In this document: positions 25,585 through 35,267 of the stretch, one piece after another
Layout: the number at the start of each line of letters is the position of its first letter
How positions within the stretch are numbered: position 1 is the first letter of the stretch
Source of the DNA: Pseudonocardiaceae bacterium
Lineage (GTDB): Bacteria > Actinomycetota > Actinomycetes > Mycobacteriales > Pseudonocardiaceae
Direction of reading: 5' to 3'
Assembly (NCBI GenBank): GCA_009377865.1
Contig: WHTH01000007.1
Location: 1-64,000 of the forward strand
Length of the DNA: 64,000 nt
Notes under the pieces: generated by a model
Told to the model about the DNA's origin: nothing
The model's database searches: none
What the model saw: only the letters and a program-made list of their open reading frames with translations
Translations under genes and position numbers: made by a program

Positions 25585-25636
25585 ATGGAGACATGTGGGG
25601 GCAAAGCAGCACCCTTTTACCCCCTCATGTCTCCAT
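25585..25636. terminator. Bidirectional hairpin between sigma factor and decarboxylase genes
   Basis: ATGGAGACATG (25585-25595) pairs with CATGTCTCCAT (25626-25636), and GGGGG (25597-25601) pairs with CCCCC (25620-25624), with an 18-nt loop. It sits between two convergent genes and includes the stop codon of the minus-strand one. There is no long T-run, as usual for high-GC terminators. Confidence 0.75.
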
Positions 25637-26230
25637 CTGGGGTGAGGCGGTGGGCGGCGCGTCGGCGGGGACCGGGACCCGGCACGCGTCACCCGAGGTG
25701 AAGCCCTGGTCGGTGATGCCCAGTGCGTGGTTGAACCGGGCACGGTGGTTCTCCACCGCGACGGCGTAGGTCAGCTCCACCATGCCGCGATGCCCGAGCT
25801 CGGCGTCGAGCTCGGCGACCATCTCGTCGGTGACCGCGGTCGGCAGCGCGGTCATGGCGTCGGCGTAGGCCAGTGCCCGCCGTTCCACCTCGCTGAACGC
25901 CGACGATGTGGCATAGTCGTCGATCGCGTGCAGCCGCTCCAGATCCAGGCCCTGGTGGCGGGCGAGCATGGTGCCGAAGTCGACACACCAGGAGCAGCCG
26001 ACCTGGGTGGCCACCCGGTGGACGACCAGCTCGCGCAGTGCCGCCGGCAGTTGACGCATCGCCTTCTCGTTGGCCAGCTCCCACGCGGAGTACGCCAGCA
26101 GCACCGGCCGGTGATGCAGCATGACCGTCGCGGGCTCGGGCACCGCACCGTAACGGCGGCGCGCGAAGCTGTAGAGCAGCCAGCCGAGCAGTCCGGCCGA
26201 TCGGGTGGGCACTCCGGGGACGCGCGGCAT
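25625..26230 (-). CDS. Carboxymuconolactone decarboxylase/AhpD-like protein, ECF41 partner
   Basis: A 201-residue all-helical protein. The AhpD-type redox motif is CSWCVDFGTMLARH, and the signature EVERRALAYADAMT follows. Such proteins act as thiol peroxidase or reductase partners or as decarboxylases. ECF41 sigma factors are usually found with a COE gene (carboxymuconolactone decarboxylase, oxidoreductase or epimerase) as their main target. Start ATG 26230 has GAGGAGG upstream, and an ECF41-like promoter lies 51 bp before it. Confidence 0.87.
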   Translation of the reverse strand: MPRVPGVPTRSAGLLGWLLYSFARRRYGAVPEPATVMLHHRPVLLAYSAWELANEKAMRQLPAALRELVVHRVATQVGCSWCVDFGTMLARHQGLDLERLHAIDDYATSSAFSEVERRALAYADAMTALPTAVTDEMVAELDAELGHRGMVELTYAVAVENHRARFNHALGITDQGFTSGDACRVPVPADAPPTASPQMET

Positions 26231-26280
26231 GATGATCCCTCCTCAGGCTCGGCCCACCGGTTGCGGGCCTTCACCACGAG

Positions 26281-26307
26281 GACGGAGCAGGGCCCGCACA
26301 TGTGACG
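26281..26307 (-). promoter_or_regulatory. ECF41-like promoter CGTCACA-N16-CGTC
   Basis: On the minus strand CGTCACA (26307-26301), one base off TGTCACA, is followed after exactly 16 bases by CGTC (26284-26281), about 50 bp before the decarboxylase start. It has the same spacing as the promoter at 24106-24132, which supports control of both by the sigma factor encoded between them. Confidence 0.6.
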
Positions 26308-26339
26308 GTGACGCGCGGATGGCCCGGAATGACAGCGCT

Positions 26340-26393
26340 CGTGAGTGGCGAAGCGGAGGCCCGGCTCGCCGGAAACCAGCAAAGCCACTCACG
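26340..26393 (-). terminator. Hairpin at the end of the aftB-like gene
   Basis: CGTGAGTGGC (26340-26349) pairs with GCCACTCACG (26384-26393), and the loop can form an inner GC stem. The stop codon of the minus-strand gene (26391-26389) lies within the arm. It probably ends transcription of the dgt/aftB operon. Confidence 0.6.
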
Positions 26394-28151
26394 GGCGCGA
26401 AGCGCACTGCTCGGCGGCCACCTCGGGGATCCGGGAGAAGCGCAGCGCGGTGCGCTCGGGCGCGCCGACGAGGTTGCGCCAGAACCGTTGCGGGGACAGC
26501 GGCGCGCGTACCGAGTCGAGCATCTCCTGGATCCGCGGGCAGGCCAGCGCTTCACGGGCATGCCGGATCGGCGCAGCGGGACCGGGCCCGGGCGGGCGCA
26601 CCTCGTCGGCGATGAGCCAAGCGACCGGCAGGTCCTTGTCGTGCCCGATGCGGCCGCCGAGCTCGGGGGTCGAGTGGGCGGCCAGCGGGTTGGCGAGGCC
26701 GACAGGGTCGACCACCCGCACGCCGACCGGGTGCGCCGCCGACATCGCGCCGAGGTTGGGGAACGGGACCGTGACGTGACCGACACCGTCGCGAGCGGTG
26801 TGGGGCCGCCAGTAGTCGTAGGCGCGCCCGTGGTCGACGAGCAGCACTGCGGGCTCGTCGACCCGCGCCACCGCGGCGACCGAGCGCCGCACGAGACTGC
26901 GGCCCTGGATGAAGTCCCGGGCCGTGACTGGGTGGTCGGAGTCGAGCGCGTCCGACCAGAAGGCCCGCTCGTCGACGATCCCCGTGGCCGGGTCGATCCG
27001 GGCGACGGACTCGGCCCGCAGCCCGCCCGGCGCGACGGCCATCCAGACGGCCAGGCCCAGCACGGGTAGCACCGTCGTCGCGGTCAGCGGTACGACGAGG
27101 ACCGGCAGCAGCAGCGCGGTGATCGCCGGGAGCAGCATCCGGCCGTGCATGAAGTCACCGCCCACCCGCACCACGTACAGCGCGGTGAGCAGCCCCGCGA
27201 CCATGGGCAGGAAGGCGACGGCGACGGTGGCCCACCGGTCCGTCCATCCTCGCGGCGGCCCACCAGGACGGCGAGGACCAGCAGCCCGCAGCCGACCGGC
27301 AGCCACAGCCAGTAGGTGGCGACGGTGTCCTGCAGGTAGGCGATCCCGTCCTGCCAGCGCACCCGGGCTGCCTCCTTGGCGAGCGCGGAGGCGGGCACCA
27401 GCAGTCCGTAGTAGCCGGCGCGGAAGATCTCGTAGCCGACCGGCACCGCGGCCGCCGCGCCGGCGAGACCCAGCAGCCGCTGCCATCCCGGTCGCAGCGT
27501 CGCCACCAGGACCAGCAGGCCCAGAATCGCGAAGATGCCGAGATCCGGGCGCACCAGCGGGCCGATGCCCAGTGCCACCGCGGCCAGCCACGAGACAGCC
27601 CCGGTCCGCCGCTGCCGGGCGAGCACGACGAGCAGCCACCACGTGCCCGCCATCCAGAGCGTGACGAGGCCGGTCTCCAGGCCCGACGTCAGGAAGTCGC
27701 GCGCCGGCGGCAGCGCGAGCACCACCACCACACCGAGCGGCACCAGCACCACCCGGGTCGAATGCAGCCGGCGGGCGGCGTCGCACCCGAGACCGATCCC
27801 GGCAGCACCGAAGGCCAGCCCCACGAACACCGCCGCGGCTTCCAGAGACACGCCGGGGACGGATCCCACCACGGTGAGGACGGCGGTCCACGCGGTGCTG
27901 GTGTTCGCCTCGATCCGCTCCCCCGCGTTGAACACCGGCCCGTTGCCCACGAGCAGCTGGCGGACGGTGCGCAGCACGATCAGCCCGTCGTCGGCGATCC
28001 AGCGCTGCTGCCAGCCCAGCAGCCAGGCCGCCACCACGCCGGCGGCGACCAGCACGGCATTCCAGGCGGACACCGGATGCGGCAGCCGCCACCGCGGCCC
28101 GGCACGGAGCGCCACGACCTCGACCGGCCGCTCCTCGACCGTCGTCAGCAT
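26389..28151 (-). pseudogene. aftB: AftB-like arabinofuranosyltransferase, interrupted by a -1 frameshift
   Basis: The first frame has RWIADDGLIVLRTVRQLLVG, NGPVFNAGERIEANTSTAWT, ARDFLTSGLETGLV, LVRPDLGIF and GYYGLLVPASALAKEAAR, closely like mycobacterial AftB, a GT-C enzyme adding terminal beta-1,2 arabinofuranose to arabinogalactan and lipoarabinomannan. Near 27240 the frame is lost after VGRREDG and resumes as TDRWATVAVAFLPMVAGLL, then GGDFMHGRMLLP, and a soluble C-terminal domain. Length 1763 is one base short of 588 codons. Start ATG 28151 overlaps the dgt stop by 7 nt. An otherwise intact long gene argues for a recent mutation or a sequencing error. Confidence 0.8.
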
Positions 28152-29440
28152 GGTGCCCGGGTGGCCTCGCCGGCGGTCGCGTCGCTGCCGCGTCCGGTCA
28201 GTGCGGCATGCCAGCGCGCCGCCTGGGCGTCGGTCAGCGAGGCGACCTGGTCGATGACGACCCGCCACCGCGCGTCGTCGCCGGCCGCCTCCTCCCAGGC
28301 CGGGCGCAGCACGGGGTCCAGGGCCCGCGGTGCGCGCCGTCCCAGCGCCGCACACAGCTCGCCGAGCAGCTCTCGCTGGGCGGCCTGCGCGGCCAACCGG
28401 CGCGGATCGCTCATCACGAAGCGCAGCGCCAGCGCCTTGAGCAGCGCCACCTCGGCGGCCACCTGCTGGGGTACCACCAGGTCCGCGGCGTAGCGGCGAA
28501 GCGGGCCCGGACCGTGCGCCTCGAGCGTGGCGCCCACCACCGCGCCGGCGAAACGTCCGACCAGTTCGCTGGTCAGCGTCTTGAGCGCCACCTGCGCGCG
28601 CAGCGAGCCGTCGTAGTGCCGCACCGCGCCGATCGCGGGGAGGGCGAGCAGCGCGAGCGCCGCGCCGTCGAGCTGGGCGGCGGGAAGCGCACTGAAATGC
28701 CCGGCGGCCAGCGCTGCGATGGTGGCCCGCTCGGTGGCGTCGGCCAGCGCGTCGAGCGTGATCCGCCCGCCGAGGATGCCGTCCTCCACGTCGTGCACCG
28801 AGTAGGCTACGTCGTCGGCCAGGTCCATCACCTGTGCCTCCAGGCAGCGCCTCCCGCCGGGAGCGCCCTCGCGCAGCCAGCCGAAGACCGCGATGTCGTC
28901 GGCGTAGACCCCGAACTTGCCGCCACCGTCTTGGCTCGGCCACGGGTACTTGGTGGCAGCGTCGAGCACGGCGCGGGTGAGGTTGAGCCCGTGGCAGCGG
29001 CCATCGTCGTCGATGACCTTGGGCTCGAGCCGGGTCAGGATCCGCAGCGTCTGGGCATTGCCCTCGAAACCCCCGACAGCCGCTGCCGCAACGTTGAGCG
29101 CATGCTCGCCGTTGTGGCCGAACGGCGGGTGCCCGATGTCGTGGGCCAGCCCGGCGGTGTCGACGACGTCGGGGTCGCATCCGAGCTGCCCGCCGATGCC
29201 CCGGCCGATCTGGGCCACCTCCAGCGAGTGCGTCAGCCGGGTGCGCGGGACGTCGCCCTCCCCGGGACCGACCACCTGGGTCTTACCGGCGAGCCGGCGC
29301 AGCGCGGCGGAGTGCAGCACCCTGGCGCGGTCACGGGCGAACGGGTCGCGGCGCTCGGCGCTGGCGCCGGGCAGCGCGGCGCGCTTGGGCGGCTCGGACA
29401 GCAACCGCGCCCGGTCGTGCTCGGTGTAGCCGCTGGTCAT
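28145..29440 (-). CDS. dgt: Deoxyguanosinetriphosphate triphosphohydrolase-like protein
   Basis: A 431-residue HD-domain enzyme that hydrolyses dNTPs to nucleosides and triphosphate. Visible are [37 protein letters not shown] with the first His, the HD pair in [17 protein letters not shown], and the late Asp in [17 protein letters not shown]. Start ATG 29440 has AGGAG upstream; a longer TTG start would overlap the previous gene. The order dnaG - dgt on the same strand resembles other actinobacteria, here separated by the ECF41 locus and aftB. Confidence 0.92.
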   Translation of the reverse strand: MTSGYTEHDRARLLSEPPKRAALPGASAERRDPFARDRARVLHSAALRRLAGKTQVVGPGEGDVPRTRLTHSLEVAQIGRGIGGQLGCDPDVVDTAGLAHDIGHPPFGHNGEHALNVAAAAVGGFEGNAQTLRILTRLEPKVIDDDGRCHGLNLTRAVLDAATKYPWPSQDGGGKFGVYADDIAVFGWLREGAPGGRRCLEAQVMDLADDVAYSVHDVEDGILGGRITLDALADATERATIAALAAGHFSALPAAQLDGAALALLALPAIGAVRHYDGSLRAQVALKTLTSELVGRFAGAVVGATLEAHGPGPLRRYAADLVVPQQVAAEVALLKALALRFVMSDPRRLAAQAAQRELLGELCAALGRRAPRALDPVLRPAWEEAAGDDARWRVVIDQVASLTDAQAARWHAALTGRGSDATAGEATRAPC

Positions 29441-29487
29441 CGGACTCCTGCTGCCGGGCCGTGCCAACCCCGGGTGGGCGGGCGGGG

Positions 29488-30117
29488 TCAACCGAGATCC
29501 GAGCCCGATGACTCCGCCGACCCGCGGGTGACCCGGTAGTACAGCATGGCCGCCGTCTCGTAGACGATGGAACGGCCCTGGATCTCGCGGGTCGCCACCT
29601 TCGGCCCGCTGCGGGTGGGCGAGACTGTGACGTCGAGACCGGTGTCACGGGCCATCGTCCTGGTGCGCAACGAATGCCACGGGTCGCTCACGATCACGGC
29701 GCTGTCCCAACCTTCCCGCTGCGCCACGTCGGCGGTGGCCATCACGCTGCGCTGCGTGTCACTGCCCTCCAGGATGGCCACGACCGCCTCGTCGGGGATG
29801 CCGTAGGAGAGCAGGTAGTTGCGACCCGCCTCGCCCTCGGTGTAGCTGTCCCCGGCCTGCCGCCCGCCGACGGTGACGATCACCGGGGCGACATCGGTTC
29901 GCCACAGCCGTGCGGCGTGATCGAGCCGGGAGCTCAGCACCGGCGACGGCTCGCCATTGTACTGCGCGGCGCCGAGCACCACGATCATGTCGGCGGGCGA
30001 GCGGTCATCGGTCCGTGCCACCTGCCAGACCCGGAACAACGTGCCGGCGACGACCAGGGCGGCGATCAGTACCGCTCCGATGACCACCCGCACCCCGGCG
30101 CGTCGCAGTGCCGCCAT
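29488..30117 (-). CDS. DUF218 (YdcF/SanA-like) membrane protein
   Basis: About 209 residues. One N-terminal membrane segment ([20 protein letters not shown]) is followed by a DUF218 domain: [50 protein letters not shown], and [21 protein letters not shown]. coli members (ElyC, SanA) act in envelope and undecaprenyl-carrier maintenance; the precise role here is unknown. It lies just upstream of dgt on the same strand. Confidence 0.82.
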   Translation of the reverse strand: MAALRRAGVRVVIGAVLIAALVVAGTLFRVWQVARTDDRSPADMIVVLGAAQYNGEPSPVLSSRLDHAARLWRTDVAPVIVTVGGRQAGDSYTEGEAGRNYLLSYGIPDEAVVAILEGSDTQRSVMATADVAQREGWDSAVIVSDPWHSLRTRTMARDTGLDVTVSPTRSGPKVATREIQGRSIVYETAAMLYYRVTRGSAESSGSDLG

Positions 30118-30142
30118 GACCGTCACGGTATCTGTGGTGCGC

Positions 30143-31171
30143 TCAACCACCGATGCGCCCGCCGGTCCCGAGCAGCGGTGCAGCGGTCCGTCCGGACTTG
30201 GTGGCGATCACCTCCGCCACCACCGAAACCGCCGTCTCCGCCGGGCTCGCGGCACCGAGGTCCAGGCCGACCGGCCCGTGCAACCGGTCGAGCTCGACTT
30301 CGGTCACACCCGCGGCGAGCAGCCGCTCCCGGCGGGCGGACTGCGTGTGCCGGGAACCCAGCGCCCCCGCGAAGCCGCGTCCGGATCGCAGCAGCTCGAC
30401 GAGCAGCACATCGAACTCGTGGCCATGGTCGAGCAGCACCAGGACGTCGGCCGCGCCGAACTGCCGCACGGCGGCCAGCGCGCCGTCGAGCGACGTCTCG
30501 GTCTGCGCCGGCCAGCCCAGCACCCCAGCCTGCGCCACCAGCGCCTCACCGATCCCACCGCCACCGACGACCAGCATCGACGGCACCGGCACCCAGAGGT
30601 CGATCAGGACCTCGATCCCGCCGGCATCGAGGCGCTCGGTGCTCGTGGCCCCGCGGCGCAGCAGTTCGCGCAGCCGGTCGAGGACCGCCTCGTCGGCAGC
30701 GGCAGTACCCAGCGTGCCGTGCACCTCGGCCAGCGCGGGACCGGTGGCCACCAGCACGGCGTTGCCGTCGGTGGTGGAGGCCAGCGCGGCGGGGATGCCG
30801 CCGGCGACGGCCGCGCCCAGGGCCGTGCCGGCAGCGCTGTCGAGGGAGTGTGCCAGCAGCGTCGCGCCACCGCTGCAGGCCAGCCCGGCCGCCACCGCGT
30901 CGAGCTCGGCGACGTGCCCCTCGGCGGTGACGGGGGTGCTGACGGCGCTGGTCAGCAACGGCAGCGCGACCTCGTCCATCGTGCCGCCGAGCAGCGCGCC
31001 GGCCCGCTGGCCGTCGGCGGTACCCACGAGCAGCTGACCGGGCTCGACCGTACCGAAGCCATGGCGCTCCAGGACCCGGACGGCGGCGGTGGCTTTGCCC
31101 TCACCGGACCAGCGTTGCAACTCCGCGCCGGCCTGCCGGCGCATCAACGGATCATCGCTCACGGCCCCCAT
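30143..31171 (-). CDS. XdhC/CoxI-family protein
   Basis: A 342-residue protein with the two XdhC parts: an N-terminal domain with an AVRVLERHGFGTVEPGQLLV stretch and a C-terminal Rossmann-like domain with SMLVVGGGGIGEALVAQAGV, VLVLLDHGHEFDVLLV, FAGALGSRHTQSARRERLL and GVTEVELDRLHGPVGLDLGA. XdhC proteins insert the sulfurated molybdenum cofactor into xanthine dehydrogenase or CO dehydrogenase-type enzymes. No such enzyme is encoded in the window, so its client is elsewhere. Confidence 0.82.
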   Translation of the reverse strand: MGAVSDDPLMRRQAGAELQRWSGEGKATAAVRVLERHGFGTVEPGQLLVGTADGQRAGALLGGTMDEVALPLLTSAVSTPVTAEGHVAELDAVAAGLACSGGATLLAHSLDSAAGTALGAAVAGGIPAALASTTDGNAVLVATGPALAEVHGTLGTAAADEAVLDRLRELLRRGATSTERLDAGGIEVLIDLWVPVPSMLVVGGGGIGEALVAQAGVLGWPAQTETSLDGALAAVRQFGAADVLVLLDHGHEFDVLLVELLRSGRGFAGALGSRHTQSARRERLLAAGVTEVELDRLHGPVGLDLGAASPAETAVSVVAEVIATKSGRTAAPLLGTGGRIGG

Positions 31172-31210
31172 GCTCCCAGATCGTCGGCTCGCGATAAGCC
31201 CGAATCAGAC

Positions 31211-32599
31211 TCAGCAACCGACGAGGCGCGCGGCCAGGTAGGACTCGACCTCCTCGATCGCCACCCGTTGCTGCGACATGCTGTCACGCTCGCGGATCGT
31301 CACCGCGTCGTCGGACAGCGTGTCGAAGTCGACGGTGACGCAGAAGGGCGTGCCGACCTCGTCCTGCCGGCGGTAGCGCCGGCCGATCGCACCGGCGTCA
31401 TCGAAGTCGACGTTCCAGTGCTGGCGCAACGTCGCCGCCAGGTCCCGTGCCCTCGGCGAGAGATCGGCGTTGCGCGACAGCGGCAGCACCGCGACCTTGA
31501 CCGGAGCGAGCCGTCGGTCGAGCTTGAGCACGACCCGCCTGTCCACCCCGCCCTTGGCGTTGGGCGCCTCGTCCTCGGTGTAGGCGTCGAGCAGGAAGGC
31601 CATCATCGGGCGGCCGACACCGGCTGCCGGCTCGATCACATAGGGGCGGTACCGCGAGCCGGTGGCCTGGTCGTAGTAGGACAGGTCGGCGCCGGAGTGG
31701 TTGGAGTGGGTGGTCAGGTCGAAGTCGGTGCGGTTGGCGATCCCTTCGAGCTCACCCCACTCCTGGCCGGAGGAGAACTCGAAGCGGTACTCGATGTCCA
31801 CGGTCCGCTTCGAGTAGTGCGACAGCTTCTCCTTGGGGTGTTCGAAGTGGCGCAGGTTGTCCGGGTCGATGCCCAGGTCCGTGTACCACTCGGTGCGGGT
31901 GTCGATCCAGTACTGGTGCCAGGTCTCGTCGGTGCCCGGCTCGACGAAGTACTCCATCTCCATCTGCTCGAACTCGCGGGTCCGGAAGATGAAGTTGCCG
32001 GGAGTGATCTCGTTGCGGAAGCTCTTGCCGACCTGGCCGACGCCGAACGGGGGCCGCTTGCGAGCGGTCTGCTCGACGTTCTTGTAATTGACGAAGACGC
32101 CCTGCGCGGTCTCGGGCCGCAGGTAGTGCAGGCCCTCCTCGCTCTCCACCGGGCCGAGGTGGGTCTTGAGCATCATGTTGAACTCGCGTGGCTCGGTGTA
32201 CTGGCCGCGGTTGCCGCAGTTCGGGCACGGCACGTCGGAGAGGTCACCTTCCATGACGTCCTTACCGGTGCGCTCGGCGTAGTCCTCGGCGAGCTGATCG
32301 GCACGCCACCGCCGGTGGCAGGAGGTGCACTCCACCAGCGGGTCGTGAAAGACGTCCGCGTGACCGGAGGCCTCCCACACCTGCCGGGGCAGGATCACCG
32401 AGGAATCCAGGCCGACCACGTCCTCGCGGCCGGTCACCATCGACTTCCACCACTGCCGCTTGATGTTGTCCTTGAGCTCCACGCCCAGCGGGCCGTAGTC
32501 CCAGGCGGACCGGGTGCCGCCGTAGATCTCGCCGGCGGGGAACACGAAGCCCCGGCGCTTGCAGAGGCTGACGACGGTCTCGATGCGATCGGCGGGCAC
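31211..32599 (-). CDS. glyS: Glycyl-tRNA synthetase, alpha2 type
   Basis: A 462-residue class II synthetase. It has [20 protein letters not shown] at the start, motif 1 and 2 regions ([44 protein letters not shown]), a CxxC pair set (CTSCHRRW and CPNCG) for zinc, and motif 3 near [20 protein letters not shown]-terminal anticodon-binding domain follows. Start GTG 32599 has AGGAG 8 bp upstream. It is divergent from the smtB-zur pair, as in mycobacteria. Confidence 0.95.
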   Translation of the reverse strand: MPADRIETVVSLCKRRGFVFPAGEIYGGTRSAWDYGPLGVELKDNIKRQWWKSMVTGREDVVGLDSSVILPRQVWEASGHADVFHDPLVECTSCHRRWRADQLAEDYAERTGKDVMEGDLSDVPCPNCGNRGQYTEPREFNMMLKTHLGPVESEEGLHYLRPETAQGVFVNYKNVEQTARKRPPFGVGQVGKSFRNEITPGNFIFRTREFEQMEMEYFVEPGTDETWHQYWIDTRTEWYTDLGIDPDNLRHFEHPKEKLSHYSKRTVDIEYRFEFSSGQEWGELEGIANRTDFDLTTHSNHSGADLSYYDQATGSRYRPYVIEPAAGVGRPMMAFLLDAYTEDEAPNAKGGVDRRVVLKLDRRLAPVKVAVLPLSRNADLSPRARDLAATLRQHWNVDFDDAGAIGRRYRRQDEVGTPFCVTVDFDTLSDDAVTIRERDSMSQQRVAIEEVESYLAARLVGC

Positions 32600-32833
32600 G
32601 AGCGGGCTCCTGGACGGGCTGGCGGGGGCGGGAGGATCCGGGCACGGAGAATCCAGCGGGGTGCTCCAGCCTAGCGACGGCGCCGGGGCGAGCCGAATCC
32701 GGACCACCGGCGTCGGCTGCTGGTGCTGCTCACCGTCGTCGCGATCGCGTTGCAGCGGCTCGCCTGAGTCGCTGGCGCCTACCATGAGCGGTGAGGTCCA
32801 CCAGGACCCTGGATCGACGGAGGAAATGAGGAC

Positions 32834-33238
32834 ATGCCCACCGTGAGCGCGGACGCACCGTCGGACTCGGACCTGACCACTGCCGGCTCCGCCATGGCCG
32901 ACGAGGCCCACGAGCACACCGCCGGCAGGCCGGAACCCGGACCGGAGGCGACCCGCGACGACGCGACGCTCGTGGCGGCGGGTGAGCTACTGCGGGCGCT
33001 GAGCGCTCCGGTGCGGATCGCGATCGTGTTGCAGCTTCGTGCGGCGCAGCGCTGCGTCCACGAGCTGGTCGAGGCGCTGGGTGTCGCGCAGCCGCTGATC
33101 AGCCAGCACCTTCGGGTACTCAAGGCGGCCGGCGTGGTACGTGGGGAGCGCCACGGGCGCGAGGTCGTCTACCGGCTCGTCGACGAGCACCTGTCCCACA
33201 TCGTCGTCGACGCCGTGGCGCACGTGGAGGAGGAGTGA
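32834..33238 (+). CDS. smtB: ArsR/SmtB-family zinc-sensing repressor
   Basis: A 134-residue repressor. The winged helix reads [38 protein letters not shown] and [16 protein letters not shown]. The last helix has [17 protein letters not shown], whose Asp and His residues match the alpha-5 zinc site. An extended acidic N-terminus of about 45 residues is unusual. It overlaps zur by 4 nt, the same pairing as mycobacterial smtB-zur, where zinc release and binding set zinc uptake and export. Confidence 0.9.
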   Translation: MPTVSADAPSDSDLTTAGSAMADEAHEHTAGRPEPGPEATRDDATLVAAGELLRALSAPVRIAIVLQLRAAQRCVHELVEALGVAQPLISQHLRVLKAAGVVRGERHGREVVYRLVDEHLSHIVVDAVAHVEEE

Positions 33239-33642
33239 CACAGCGTCCCGCGCCGGTCCCGGGTCTGCGCTCGACCCGTCAGCGCACCGCCGTCGCGAGG
33301 CTGCTGGACACCACCGAGGACTTCCGCTCCGCCCAGGAGATTCACGAGGAGCTTCGCCGCACAGGTGAAGGCATCGGGCTGACCACCGTCTACCGCACGT
33401 TGCAGAGTCTCGCCGACGCCGGTGAGATCGACATGCTCCGGACCGGTACCGGGGAGGCGATGTACCGGCGATGCTCGTCGCACCACCATCATCACCTCGT
33501 CTGCCGTCACTGCGGCCACACGGTGGAGGTCGAGGGCCCCGCGGTGGAGCGGTGGGCCGATCGGGTGGCCGGCGAGCACGGATTCTCCGACCTCAGCCAC
33601 ACCGTGGAGATCTTCGGCTGCTGCCCGCGCTGCGCCGCGTAA
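33235..33642 (+). CDS. zur: Zinc uptake regulator Zur (Fur family)
   Basis: A 135-residue Fur-family repressor. The DNA-binding half has RSTRQRTAVARLLDTTEDFR and GIGLTTVYRTLQSLADAGEI. The dimer half has CSSHHHHHLVCRHCGHTVEV, with a run of five His and the first CxxC pair, and ends with CCPRCAA, the second cysteine pair of the structural zinc site. Start GTG 33235 overlaps the smtB stop, so both zinc sensors are translated together. Confidence 0.92.
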   Translation: MTQRPAPVPGLRSTRQRTAVARLLDTTEDFRSAQEIHEELRRTGEGIGLTTVYRTLQSLADAGEIDMLRTGTGEAMYRRCSSHHHHHLVCRHCGHTVEVEGPAVERWADRVAGEHGFSDLSHTVEIFGCCPRCAA

Positions 33643-33671
33643 ACGCCCACCCGGCACGAGAACCCAATTCG

Positions 33672-34619
33672 CTACTCGCCCGACGTGGCCGCGGCAGCCA
33701 GCACGTGCAGTGCGACGGTGAGATCGTCCGGATAAGGGCTGCTGAACTCCACCCGCCGGCCATCGGCTGGGTGGTCGAATCCGAGCCGGTGAGCGTGCAG
33801 CCACTGCCGGGTCAGCCCCAGCCGTTGCGCCAGCGCCGGGTCCGCGCCGTAGGTCAGGTCCCCGCAACACGGGTGACGCAGCGCGGCGAAATGCACCCGG
33901 ATCTGGTGGGTGCGCCCGGTCTCCAGCCGCACCTCGCACAGCGACGCCGAGCGAAACGCCTCGACCACCTCGTAGTGCGTCACCGCCGGCCTGCCGCCGG
34001 CCACGACGGCGAAACGCCAGTCGTGACGGGGGTGACGGTCGATCGGCGCGTCGATCGTGCCCCGGATCGGGTCGGGATGACCCTGCACCAGCGCCCGGTA
34101 GTACTTGTCCACCGATCGTTGCCGGAAGGCCTGCTTGAGCACGGAGTAGGCCCGCTCGGACTTGGCCACCACCATCACGCCGCTGGTGCCGGCGTCGAGC
34201 CGGTGCACGACGCCGTGGCGCTCCGCCGCACCCGAGGTCGCCACCCGCACCCCGGCCCCGGCCAGCCCACCGACCACCGTCGCGCCGGTCCAGCCCGGGC
34301 TGGGATGGGCGGCCACCCCGACAGGCTTGTCCACCACGACGATGTCGTCGTCTTCGTGCAGCACCCGCAGCCCGGGCACTGGTTCGGCCACCGGCTGGGC
34401 AGGACGCTGCGGTTCGGGCAACGTCACCTCGAGTTCGGCACCGGCGGTCAGCCGGTCGGACTTGCCCGCGACAGCCCCGTCGAGCAGCACCGAGCCGCCC
34501 TCGACGATGCCGGCGGCCACCGTCCGGGAGAAGCCGAGCAGCTTGGCAAGCCCGGCGTCGACCCGCAGGCCGTCGAGGCCATCGGGTACCGGCAGCGTCC
34601 GGACGTCGGAGGGGGTCAT
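33672..34619 (-). CDS. RluA/RluD-family 23S rRNA pseudouridine synthase
   Basis: A 315-residue enzyme. An S4 RNA-binding domain ([20 protein letters not shown]) precedes the catalytic domain with [19 protein letters not shown], the active-site Asp in [25 protein letters not shown] and [18 protein letters not shown]. It isomerises uridines in 23S rRNA. ATG 34619 overlaps the lspA stop by 4 nt, the same lspA - pseudouridine synthase pairing seen in mycobacteria. Confidence 0.9.
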   Translation of the reverse strand: MTPSDVRTLPVPDGLDGLRVDAGLAKLLGFSRTVAAGIVEGGSVLLDGAVAGKSDRLTAGAELEVTLPEPQRPAQPVAEPVPGLRVLHEDDDIVVVDKPVGVAAHPSPGWTGATVVGGLAGAGVRVATSGAAERHGVVHRLDAGTSGVMVVAKSERAYSVLKQAFRQRSVDKYYRALVQGHPDPIRGTIDAPIDRHPRHDWRFAVVAGGRPAVTHYEVVEAFRSASLCEVRLETGRTHQIRVHFAALRHPCCGDLTYGADPALAQRLGLTRQWLHAHRLGFDHPADGRRVEFSSPYPDDLTVALHVLAAAATSGE

Positions 34620-35194
34620 TGCGCGTCCCGCCGCTGCCGCGTCGTCGTCCCGTCGTAATCGCGGCCGAGCATCGCGAGCAGGACCAGCAGCGCCCCACCT
34701 GACACGATCGCCGAGTCGGCCAGGTTGAACACCGGCCACACGCTGCCGTCGGGCGCCAGCAGCGACAGGAAGTCGACGACGTGGCCGCGCAGCGGACCCG
34801 GCGAGCGGAAGAACCGGTCGACCAGGTTGCCCAGCGCGCCACCGAGCACCAGGCCGAGTCCCGACGCCCAGCCCGGTGACCGCAACCGGGGCGCGAGCCG
34901 CACGATCGCGATCACCACCACGACGGCGATCAGGGTCAGCAGCCACGTCAGCCCGGTGGCCAGCGAGAACGCGGCGCCGGGGTTGCGGTAGAGCACCAGG
35001 TAGAGCCCACCGCCGAGCAGCCGGACGGGGTCGCGGCCCTCCAGCACAGCCACCGCGACCACCTTCGTGATCACGTCCAGCGTCAGCGCCACGGTGGCGG
35101 TGGCGGCGAACAGGCCCACCCGTCGCGGCAGCAGTGACGCCTCGGTGGCGGGCTGCGCCGGCGCACCCTCGGCCCGCGGATCTGGTGAAGTCAC
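34616..35194 (-). CDS. lspA: Lipoprotein signal peptidase
   Basis: About 192 residues with four membrane segments. The catalytic aspartates lie in [17 protein letters not shown] and [13 protein letters not shown], and DVITKVVAV and [13 protein letters not shown] are family motifs. LspA cuts the signal peptide from diacylated prolipoproteins. The GTG 35194 start has GGGGGA directly before it, tight spacing, so a nearby alternative start is possible. Confidence 0.92.
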   Translation of the reverse strand: MTSPDPRAEGAPAQPATEASLLPRRVGLFAATATVALTLDVITKVVAVAVLEGRDPVRLLGGGLYLVLYRNPGAAFSLATGLTWLLTLIAVVVVIAIVRLAPRLRSPGWASGLGLVLGGALGNLVDRFFRSPGPLRGHVVDFLSLLAPDGSVWPVFNLADSAIVSGGALLVLLAMLGRDYDGTTTRQRRDAQ

Positions 35195-35267
35195 TCCCCC
35201 ATCATCCTCGACGCACCGGCTGCCGCCGTGGGTGCACCGGTGATGGCCCGTCCACCGCACCCGGTCG

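Noticed and set aside
29957-32674. A 905-codon plus-strand open frame opposite xdhC and glyS
   Set aside because: High-GC antisense shadow: both minus-strand genes have clear family motifs, the plus frame has none.
32680-32770. Plus-strand small membrane peptide ending [16 protein letters not shown] before smtB
   Set aside because: No start codon in frame after a stop just upstream; probably chance.
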